NCBI GenBank assembly: GCA_035574175.1
Contig: DATLZB010000003.1
Location: 1 to 13,956 of the forward strand
Reading direction: 5' to 3'
Origin: DATLZB01 sp035574175
Lineage (GTDB): Bacteria > Pseudomonadota > Alphaproteobacteria > Rhizobiales > Hyphomicrobiaceae
Length of the DNA: 13,956 nt
This document shows positions 1 through 7,568 of this stretch, piece by piece. Position 1 is the first letter of the stretch, and every line of letters begins with the position of its first letter. The position numbers and the translations under genes were made by a program. Below the pieces are notes generated by a model. It had not been told where the DNA came from. It saw only the letters and a list, made by a program, of their open reading frames with translations, and made no database searches.

Positions 1-1448
1 GGAAGGCGCAACGCCTCGCTCAGGAACGCCCGCGCCTCTTCGAACCGGCCCCGCTCGACCGTAAGACCTGCCGCCATGGCATGACCGCCGCCCTTGACCA
101 GGAGGCCGCGGGCGACGGCGGCCCGCACCGCCGAGCCGATATCGACGCCGCAGACCGAGCGCAGCGAGCCGGTGCCCTCCTCGCGCTCCCAAGCGATGGC
201 GCAGGCCGGCCGCCCAAACCGCTCGACCAGCCGGCTCGCCACGAGCCCGACCACACCCTTGTGCCAGTCCTGCGAGCCGACCAGCAGCAGCGGGGTGCCG
301 GCGTCGGCCTCGAGCTGGCGCTCGGCCATGGCAACGGCCTCGGCCAGCATCGCCGCCTCGATGGCCTTGCGCTCCCGATTGAGACGGTCGAGGGTCACCG
401 CGATCTTCACCGCTTCGGTCTCGTCGTCGATGGCAAGCAGTCGCGCGCCGAGCGCCGCATTGCCGATGCGCCCGCCGGCGTTGATGCGCGGGCCGAGGAT
501 GAAGCCCAGCGTATAAGGCGTCGGCGCTTGGTTCGTTCCCGCCGCATCGAGGAGGGCTCTAAGGCCGACGTTGCGGCGGCTCGCCATGACGGCGAGGCCG
601 CGCGAGACATAGGCCCGGTTTAGGCCGGTGAGCGGGACCATGTCGCACACCGTCGCCAGTGCGACAAGGTCGAGGAGCTGGAGGAGATTGGGCTCCGGCA
701 GGCGCTGACCATAGAGGCCGCGCGCGCGCAGCTCCCGCGTGACGGCTACCAACACCATGAAGGTGAGGCCGGCGGCGCACAGATAACCAAGATTAGAGAG
801 GTCGTCCTGCCGATTGGGATTTACGATGGCACAGGCCTCAGGCAGGTGCTCGTCGGCCTGGTGATGGTCGATGACCACCACATCGGCGCCGAGACGGCGG
901 GCGTCCGCCAACGGCTCGAAGCTGGTGGTGCCGCAATCGACGGTGACGATGAGCTGCGCGCCGTCGCCGAACAGTCTCTGCAAAGCCTCCACATTGGGAC
1001 CGTAGCCTTCCGCCAGGCGATCGGGAATGTAGATGCGGGCGGCAAGGCCGTGGTGGGCGAGATAGCGCTGGAGCAAGGCTGAAGAGGCGGCGCCATCGAC
1101 GTCGTAGTCCCCGAACACCGCTATCGTCTGGCGCAACTGAATGGCATCGGCCAGCCGGCAAGCCGCCCTGTCCATGTCGCGCAGGACGCTTGGGTTTGGC
1201 ATCATCGCCTTGATCGTCGGCTCCAGCACGAGGGGCACCTCGTCGATGCCGACGCCGCGGCCGGCGAGCACGCGGCCGAGAACCTCGGGGAGCCCATGGC
1301 GCTGGCTGATCGCCACCGCCGCGCCGCGGCCCGCTGTGGTCAACCGCTCACGCCAAGCAAGGCCGCGCACGGAGGCAATGACGCCGAGGAAAGCACCGCT
1401 CCCCTCCGCACCCTCCGCCTCGGCCGCACGCCGGCGAACCGCCACCAT
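1..1448 (-). CDS. recJ: Single-stranded-DNA-specific exonuclease RecJ (partial, 3' end off the left edge)
   Basis: RecJ is a 5'-to-3' single-strand DNA exonuclease acting in recombination and mismatch or base-excision repair in the cytoplasm. Reading from base 1448 the frame stays open to the window edge, giving 482 residues, roughly the N-terminal four fifths of a typical protein of about 600. The DHH-phosphoesterase motifs are present: GDYDVDG near residues 113-119 (metal-binding D114, D116, D118), a VDCG motif, and DHH at 194-196. A conserved NPN segment and an AAGLTF segment follow, and the later part contains the GPRINAGGRIGNA region and GGGHAMAAG, the DHHA1-type motif. The ATG at 1448 is chosen because AAGGAGG lies just upstream. 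It is the last gene of the minus-strand block, 109 bases after the hydrolase gene. Identity is very secure from motif order; only the C-terminal OB part is unseen. Confidence 0.96.
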   Translation of the reverse strand, partial: MVAVRRRAAEAEGAEGSGAFLGVIASVRGLAWRERLTTAGRGAAVAISQRHGLPEVLGRVLAGRGVGIDEVPLVLEPTIKAMMPNPSVLRDMDRAACRLADAIQLRQTIAVFGDYDVDGAASSALLQRYLAHHGLAARIYIPDRLAEGYGPNVEALQRLFGDGAQLIVTVDCGTTSFEPLADARRLGADVVVIDHHQADEHLPEACAIVNPNRQDDLSNLGYLCAAGLTFMVLVAVTRELRARGLYGQRLPEPNLLQLLDLVALATVCDMVPLTGLNRAYVSRGLAVMASRRNVGLRALLDAAGTNQAPTPYTLGFILGPRINAGGRIGNAALGARLLAIDDETEAVKIAVTLDRLNRERKAIEAAMLAEAVAMAERQLEADAGTPLLLVGSQDWHKGVVGLVASRLVERFGRPACAIAWEREEGTGSLRSVCGVDIGSAVRAAVARGLLVKGGGHAMAAGLTVERGRFEEARAFLSEALRL

Positions 1449-1488
1449 CCTCCGCCTCCTTTAAGGGCGCGAGTTGTAGGGCGATTCT

Positions 1489-1510
1489 GGCCCCGCTTAG
1501 TAGCGGCGCC
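1489..1510 (-). other. Stem-loop between the MBL hydrolase gene and recJ
   Basis: An inverted repeat has an inner stem CCGCT/AGCGG (1493-1497 with 1502-1506), a 4-base loop, one mismatch, and an outer GGC/GCC pair. Read on the minus strand it lies after the hydrolase stop and before the recJ ribosome binding site. No T-run follows, so it may be a weak or Rho-assisted terminator or an mRNA-processing hairpin. A second, smaller hairpin (GAGGG/CCCTC) lies at about 1525-1537. Confidence 0.3.
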
Positions 1511-1557
1511 TGTGGAGGATCAACGAGGGGTTCCCTCACTCCTTGCCGTTCATCGGC

Positions 1558-2445
1558 TCAAGTGCCGCGTCCCCAAAGACCACAGTACCGGCGGGCGACG
1601 AACGGCAGGCCAGTGGCATAGCCGGGCAGGCTCTCGTACTTGGGCAGCTTGAACTCCTTCTCGGCCGTGTCCCAGCACTTGCCGTCCTGCGCCAGTTTCT
1701 TCATCTCGGCGGACGCTTCCTGGTAAAGCGCAAGCACGTTTTCGGCATCCTGCCTGGTGCCGAGCCGGCCATTAGGCTGGCCGGGGTGGCCCGGGATCAG
1801 GCGTTCCCAGTCCATGGCTAGGATCCGCTTCATCGATTCCTCGGCCTCGAGCGGATAGAAGTCGATCATGCCGCGGCCAGGCATGGTACCGACCGGAATT
1901 AGGTCGACGACGAACAGAATCTTCTCCTTGGGCAGCCGCATCACCAGCGTGGAATCGGAGTGGTTGAGGCCGACGTAGCGAAGCTCCAGCCGCGTGCCGC
2001 CCAAGGTGATATTCTTGCCGCGGTTGGTGACGACCTGATCGGGCAGCGGCGTGTGCGGATCCTTGAGGACGGCGAGCCGCTCCTTGGCGCGGCGGTGGGC
2101 GATGATGGTGGCGCCCGCGTCCTTGAAGGCCTTGCCGCCCGCGATGTGGTCGAAGTGGTGGTGGCTGTAGATCAGATACTTGATCGGCTTGTCGGTGACC
2201 TTCCTGATCTCGTCGACGTAAATCTGCCCGCCGGTCGGCCGTCCGTATGCCACCGGATCGGTGGCGATCACGCCGTCCTTGGTGACCACGAACATCGCCT
2301 GGTGGTTGCCGTGACGGAATATGTAGACGTTGTCCGTACCTTCGACCTTGGTCGTGGCAAAAGGCGGCTGCGTCTGGGCGAGCGCGGGCTGCTGCGCGAG
2401 CGCAAAGACCAGACCGCTCAATAGCACAGTGCTGATTCTTGACAT
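1558..2445 (-). CDS. Exported MBL-fold metallo-hydrolase
   Basis: The 295-residue protein has an N-terminal export signal (hydrophobic residues about 6-17, then PALA and Q24, a likely signal peptidase I site after A23), so it should act in the periplasm. The metallo-beta-lactamase fold is clear. It has the HxHxDH zinc motif at H95, H97, D99 and H100, followed by H162 in NHSDS, D181 in VVDLIP, and H220 in the IPGHPG motif, so a full dinuclear metal site is predicted. The ATG at 2445 is preferred to one 22 codons upstream because GGGAGGAA sits about 9 bases before it and the signal peptide then begins properly. The substrate cannot be told from sequence. The style resembles the exported SoxH/quinoprotein-relay-like hydrolases, but no sox or PQQ gene is near. 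Antibiotic hydrolysis is not implied. It lies between an unknown membrane protein gene and recJ, apparently an addition to a conserved order. Confidence 0.88.
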   Translation of the reverse strand: MSRISTVLLSGLVFALAQQPALAQTQPPFATTKVEGTDNVYIFRHGNHQAMFVVTKDGVIATDPVAYGRPTGGQIYVDEIRKVTDKPIKYLIYSHHHFDHIAGGKAFKDAGATIIAHRRAKERLAVLKDPHTPLPDQVVTNRGKNITLGGTRLELRYVGLNHSDSTLVMRLPKEKILFVVDLIPVGTMPGRGMIDFYPLEAEESMKRILAMDWERLIPGHPGQPNGRLGTRQDAENVLALYQEASAEMKKLAQDGKCWDTAEKEFKLPKYESLPGYATGLPFVARRYCGLWGRGT

Positions 2446-2510
2446 CGCAGTGTTCCTCCCGGTGCCAGCTTGCTGCGCACCCGTTATCGGGGAGGGCGAG
2501 GAGGCGAACA

Positions 2511-2527
2511 AATCACGCGCGAGTGAT
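2511..2527 (-). terminator. Small hairpin with T-rich tail after the membrane protein gene
   Basis: On the minus strand ATCAC (2527-2523) pairs with GTGAT (2516-2512) around a 6-base loop, starting inside the membrane protein's TGA stop, and is followed by TTTGTT. The stem is only 5 bp, so it would be a weak intrinsic terminator or attenuator before the hydrolase gene. Confidence 0.3.
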
Positions 2528-3354
2528 CAGCCTGTGCGCTGCAAACCGCCGGCCGGCAAGGGTGCGGCCGTCACCGAGGTCGCGTGCTTTCGGCCCGAAA
2601 GCAGCGGCCGAGAGAGATAGATGTCGAGTTCCCCCCTGCGCCAGAGCCGCAGCGGCTCAAACAGGTCGAGCTGACGCTTATTGGTGGCGGCATCGCGATA
2701 GCGAGGATGGTAGCGCCACAGCCGCCAGGCCGCGAGGTAACGCATGCGGGCAAGCCGCGCCGCGCCGATGACGTGGCGCACGGCCGGCAGCCTCCTGAGC
2801 GCGGCAACGGCGCGCCGGTGATAAGCGCCGAACGTGCGCCAGTACCAGCTTCCGAACAGCAGGTCAGCGGCCTGTATCCAGAGCCGGCGAACGACGGGAA
2901 CAAGGAACGCAATCGGAAATAGAACAAGCAGCGTATGCAGATAGATCTGGCTCCCTATCAGAGCCGCCACGATCAGCAGTTTCCACAGGAGGCCAAGGCG
3001 TTGCCACCTCATCTGGACGGCCAGCAGCAGGGCCCTTGCGCGATCGCGCCAGCCTTGCGCCGTGGCGAGCTTCTCCTCGCTCAGCACCACGCTGCCGGCA
3101 TAGCCGAGGCCGATCCCCGCTATGGCTGTGGCAATTCTTGACAGTCGACGCCAACCCACGCCCTTCGCCAGCAGGCCGACCAGGCTGGCGACCAGCCTGG
3201 CAAGGCTGTTGGCAATCAGCGCCACCCCGTTCCAGATCAATCGGGCGGCAACGCCCAGAGCCTCCTGGTCCGTTGCGTAGCCGATGCTGAGGAACGCCAC
3301 CACGATCAGCAGGGCCGCGGTGACGTACCATCCGATGCCGCCGTTGGTTCCCAT
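2527..3354 (-). CDS. Unrecognised multi-span membrane protein with Arg/Trp-rich C-terminal half
   Basis: I do not recognise this 275-residue protein. Likely membrane segments lie at about residues 7-26, 43-65, 72-91 and 122-155 (the last long enough for two spans or a re-entrant pair). The half after residue 157 is rich in Arg, Trp and Tyr (for example RRLWIQAADLLFGSWYWRTF, residues 156-175) and lacks long hydrophobic stretches, so it is probably a basic cytoplasmic tail. No catalytic motif is visible. Start choice is open: the ATG at 3354 has GAGG five bases upstream and puts the first span near the N-terminus, while an ATG at 3369 and a GTG at 3426 are in frame but poorly supported. It follows glpX on the same strand and precedes the exported hydrolase, so it may be co-transcribed with both. 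G/C-biased third positions suggest it is really expressed. Confidence 0.72.
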   Translation of the reverse strand: MGTNGGIGWYVTAALLIVVAFLSIGYATDQEALGVAARLIWNGVALIANSLARLVASLVGLLAKGVGWRRLSRIATAIAGIGLGYAGSVVLSEEKLATAQGWRDRARALLLAVQMRWQRLGLLWKLLIVAALIGSQIYLHTLLVLFPIAFLVPVVRRLWIQAADLLFGSWYWRTFGAYHRRAVAALRRLPAVRHVIGAARLARMRYLAAWRLWRYHPRYRDAATNKRQLDLFEPLRLWRRGELDIYLSRPLLSGRKHATSVTAAPLPAGGLQRTG

Positions 3355-3444
3355 CCCTCCCTCGGCCATCCGGCGTGTTCGACCTCGGCGCGGGCCAAGC
3401 GTGGCGGGCCAGCACTTCCATGTCACCGAAATGTCGGTTGCCGC

Positions 3445-4455
3445 CTAGAGCGCGGCGAGCTTGGTCCCAATGTTGCGGAATGTGGTCTTGATTCGGCGCA
3501 CGGTGCCGGTCTCCGAGCGCATCACCACGGTTTCGGTCTCTGCAAAGTCGTCGCGGAAGTGCACGCCCATCACCAGCGAGCCGTCGGTGACGCCCGAGGC
3601 GGAAAAGATCACGTCGGCCGCCGCCATATCCTGCATCGAATACTTGCGCCCCATGTCGGTGATGCCCATCTTGCGCGCCCGCTCCACGAGCTGGGCGCGC
3701 TCTTTCTCGTCATGCAGCTCCGGCGCGAGCCTCCCCTGCATCTGCCCGCCTATGCAACGGAGCGCGGCAGCCGCCAGCACTCCCTCAGGCGCCCCACCCG
3801 CTCCCAAGTAGATGTCGACACCGGTCTGGGCGGAATCGGTCGTCCAGATCACGCCGGCGATATCGCCGTCAGAGATGAGACGGACCGCTGCGCCGGCCTC
3901 GCGCACGGCCTCGATCAGCTGGTGATGGCGTGGGCGGTCGAGAATGCACGCAGTGATCGCGCTCACCGGCACGCTCTTGGCCTTGGCCAGCCGCTCCAGA
4001 TTTTTCGCCGGCGGATCGTCAAGGTCTATGATCCCGTCCGGGTAACCTGGCCCGATCGCGATCTTGTGCATGTACATATCAGGCGCATTGAGCAGGCCGC
4101 CGCGTTCGGCAATGGCGAGCACAGCCAGCGCGTTGGGCATGTCCTTGGCGCAGATCGTGGTACCCTCGAGCGGGTCGACTGCGATGTCGACTTCAGGGCC
4201 GTCGCCCATGCCGACCCGCTCCCCGATGAACAGCATCGGGGCATCGTCCATCTCGCCCTCGCCAATGACGATGCGACCCTTGATGTGGAGACGGCCGAGC
4301 TCGCGCCGCATGGCATCGACCGCCGCCTTGTCGGCTTCCTTGTTCTTGCCCCGGCCGCGCCAACGCGCCGCCGCGATCGCTGCCGCCTCGGTCACCCGCG
4401 CCACCTCGAGCACCAGAACGCGGTCGAGGTGGCTTCTCACTCGCTCATTCGCCAT
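3445..4455 (-). CDS. glpX: Class II fructose-1,6-bisphosphatase GlpX
   Basis: GlpX removes the 1-phosphate from fructose 1,6-bisphosphate in gluconeogenesis (and acts on sedoheptulose 1,7-bisphosphate in some bacteria with a Calvin or related cycle). At 336 residues it matches the family length. Visible motifs are GEGEMDDAP (residues 65-73, metal-binding acids), VDPLEGTT (93-100, the phosphatase signature) and the later GAGGAPEGV and GGQMQGRL segments. The start at 4455 is preferred because GGAGGG lies 4 bases upstream; an in-frame TTG at 4500 overlaps the hom stop (TTGA) but would add an atypical 15-residue tail. The gene starts 41 bases after hom ends, within the same operon. No Calvin-cycle gene is visible here, so a gluconeogenic role is the safer reading. 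Confidence 0.95.
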   Translation of the reverse strand: MANERVRSHLDRVLVLEVARVTEAAAIAAARWRGRGKNKEADKAAVDAMRRELGRLHIKGRIVIGEGEMDDAPMLFIGERVGMGDGPEVDIAVDPLEGTTICAKDMPNALAVLAIAERGGLLNAPDMYMHKIAIGPGYPDGIIDLDDPPAKNLERLAKAKSVPVSAITACILDRPRHHQLIEAVREAGAAVRLISDGDIAGVIWTTDSAQTGVDIYLGAGGAPEGVLAAAALRCIGGQMQGRLAPELHDEKERAQLVERARKMGITDMGRKYSMQDMAAADVIFSASGVTDGSLVMGVHFRDDFAETETVVMRSETGTVRRIKTTFRNIGTKLAAL

Positions 4456-4496
4456 CGGTCCCTCCATCCCGCGACGCGACGGGCGCTCCTCGCCGA

Positions 4497-5830
4497 TCAA
4501 AGCTTCTCGATGCGAATCATTTGTGGCCTTCCGGAGACTTTACCGTCGGCTTCGATGGCGGCGAGTGCGCGCCGCATGGCCGCCTCGGTGGTCTCGTGGG
4601 TTATCATGACGAGAGGCGCCAGCTCACCGGGTGCCAGGCGAGCGCCGATGCCGGGCAGGGCCGATCGCGGGCGGCGCTGTACGATGCTCTCTATGGAAAT
4701 TTCCTGCTCGCCCATACGGCTTGCGATCGCGGCCATGGCGCCGGGCCGATCGTAGACGGCCATGCGGACGTAGTAGGCGCCCTGGTGCAGGCCGAGCGTT
4801 GCGCGCGCATAGGGCTTGAGGGTGCGCGCCGGCAGTATGAACGGGTAACCCGAGCGGGGCCCGCGCGCGACGTCGGCAATATCGCTCACCACCGCCGAAG
4901 CAGTGGCCGCAGCGCCCGCGCCGGCCCCGACGAGGAGCAGATTGCCGACGAAGTCGCCCTCGATGGCGATGGCGTTGGTGACGCCTGAGACCTCGGCAAT
5001 GGCCGAATGCTTCGGAACCATGGCAGGGTGCACGCGCGCCTCGATGCCGCCCGGCGTCTTGAGGGCGACGCCCAACAGCTTGATGCGATACCCAAGATCG
5101 TCGGCAGCCTCGATATCCTCGGGCGTGATGGTGTCGATGCCTTCCCGATGAATCTCCTCGAAGGCAATGTCGGTGGAGAACGCCAGACAGGCGAGAATGG
5201 TGAGCTTGTGGGCGGTGTCGTGGCCGCCGACATCGAAGCTCGGATCGGCCTCCGCATAACCCAGAGCCTGGGCCTCGGTCAGCACTTCGGCAAACGGGCG
5301 GCCCTCCTCCTGCATCTGGGTCAGGATGTAGTTGCAGGTGCCGTTGAGGATGCCGTAGATGCGGACGATCTCGTTGCCGACCAACGCCTCGCGGATGGTC
5401 TTGATCACCGGGATGCCGCCTGCCACCGCAGCCTCGAAGGCGAGCGTGACGCCGTGCTGCTCGGCGAGCAGGGCAAGCTCCCGCCCGTGCCGCGCGAGCA
5501 GGGCCTTGTTGGCGGTGACCACATGCTTGCCGGCGCGCAGCGCCGTCTCGACCGCGGCCTTGGCCAGGCCGTCGGCTTCGCCCATCAGCTCAACGAACAC
5601 CTCGATGTCGGGCCGCCGGGCCAACGCCCGCGGGTCATCCACCCAGGCGACGCCCTCGATGCCGATGTTGCGCTTTTTGGCGCGCGTGCGCGCCGAGACG
5701 GCCACAAGCTCGATGGGCCGCCCAAGCACGCTAGCCAGCCGACCACCGTTGACCTGCAGCAGCTTGACCACGCCGGAGCCGACGGTACCCAGCCCGGCGA
5801 TGCCAATGCGCAACGGGAGAGGCATCTCGC

Positions 5831-5834
<4 letters not shown>
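4497..5834 (-). CDS. hom: Homoserine dehydrogenase
   Basis: This enzyme reduces aspartate semialdehyde to homoserine with NAD(P)H, the branch step to threonine, methionine and isoleucine. The 445-residue protein has the nucleotide-binding GLGTVGSG at residues 14-21, VVTANK ending at K110, NGTCNY at 164-169, and the catalytic stretch GYAEADPSFDVGGHDTAHK at 192-210, in which E195, D206 and K210 match the known active-site Glu, Asp and Lys. A C-terminal ACT domain (about 354-432) suggests feedback control by an amino acid, classically threonine. The start is a GTG at 5834 overlapping the aminotransferase stop by 4 bases (GTGA), which points to translational coupling; an ATG three codons further in is possible. 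It is a monofunctional form, with no aspartokinase part. Confidence 0.97.
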
Positions 5835-7066
<1,232 letters not shown>

Positions 7067-7140
7067 GTGTCGTCTCGCGTCGGCAACATGGCGACCGGGC
7101 CAGGGCGCTGTTTCGTGTTTACGCTTGGCGGCGCCCGTTC

Positions 7141-7185
7141 GTAAAGCGCCCTGCAGAGGCGCCCCCGGGGCCCGCCTCAGGGCGC
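7141..7185 (-). terminator. Strong GC hairpin ending the lipoprotein transcript
   Basis: On the minus strand GCGCCCT plus GAGGCG (7185-7173) pairs with CGCCTC (7161-7156) and, after a 3-base bulge, AGGGCGC (7152-7146): 13 bp around an 11-base loop. TTTAC follows at once (7145-7141). The left arm covers the last codons and the stop of the lipoprotein gene. It should separate that transcript from the aminotransferase-hom-glpX operon, which would then need its own promoter in 7067-7140. No clear promoter was seen there. Confidence 0.6.
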
Positions 7186-7413
7186 GCCGCCCTTTGCCCC
7201 GTCCTCAGTCGGAGCCGCCTGGTTCTTCTTTTCAAGCATCTCCTTGATCGCCCGTTCCTGCTCGGCGCTGGAGAGGACCGGACGGTTGCTCTGGCTCAGA
7301 TCGGGCAGAGCCGTGGTAATGACCTGTGAGCATCCGGAAAGCAACACCGCCGCCAAGATCGCAGTCGCGGCGGCCCGTGGAATACATTTAGCGTTGCACT
7401 TCATGAACCACAT
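7177..7413 (-). CDS. Small putative lipoprotein
   Basis: A short protein of about 78 residues. It has basic residues, then a hydrophobic stretch (AAATAILAAVLL) and the lipobox LLSGC, with the lipidated Cys at residue 28 from this start. It should be exported, lipid-modified and trimmed so that Cys becomes residue 1. The mature part (about 50 residues) is polar, includes PVLSSAEQERAIKEMLEKK as a probable helix, and ends in a Gly/Ala-rich tail. No function can be assigned. The start is uncertain: ATG at 7413, ATG at 7404 (gives a cleaner signal peptide) or TTG at 7449. None has a good ribosome binding site. It is transcribed away from phaC, and a strong hairpin overlaps its stop. From memory (unverified), a small ORF also lies between the PHB synthase and aminotransferase genes of some rhizobia. 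Confidence 0.72.
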   Translation of the reverse strand: MWFMKCNAKCIPRAAATAILAAVLLSGCSQVITTALPDLSQSNRPVLSSAEQERAIKEMLEKKNQAAPTEDGAKGGAP

Positions 7414-7477
7414 TATTGCTGAATTCCGCCGAACGGGGCGAGTTTTCAATTGCGAGTCGTGGCTGATTTAACCAACC

Positions 7478-7506
7478 TTGCATGCATGAGCGCAACACCT
7501 AGCTAT
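7478..7506 (+). promoter_or_regulatory. Possible phaC promoter and inverted-repeat operator
   Basis: The divergent region between the lipoprotein gene and phaC holds TTGCAT (7478-7483) and, 17 bases on, AGCTAT (7501-7506), a poor -35/-10 pair. The same place carries an inverted repeat TTGC-N10-GCAA (7478-7481 with 7492-7495) and an 8-base palindrome TGCATGCA (7479-7486). TGC/GCA repeats are what PhaR-type repressors of PHA genes bind in related bacteria, so an operator is reasonable but unproven. Confidence 0.28.
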
Positions 7507-7568
7507 TGTGGCGTGTAGAGACAGCCGGCCGCGGCGGGTGCCCCGTCCAGAGCCGAACAAGGACTCCA

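Noticed and set aside
3424..3438. ACCGA/TCGGT hairpin just after the glpX stop.
   Set aside because: The 5-bp stem lacks a T-run and is easily due to chance; it was not listed as a terminator.
3559..4755. A 398-codon open frame on the plus strand, antisense to glpX and hom.
   Set aside because: It mirrors a strong minus-strand gene in GC-rich DNA, is low in complexity and rich in Arg and His, and has no recognisable domain.
7506..7568. An upstream in-frame start for phaC adding 21 residues.
   Set aside because: The added residues do not resemble PhaC N-termini, and the ATG at 7569 has a good ribosome binding site.
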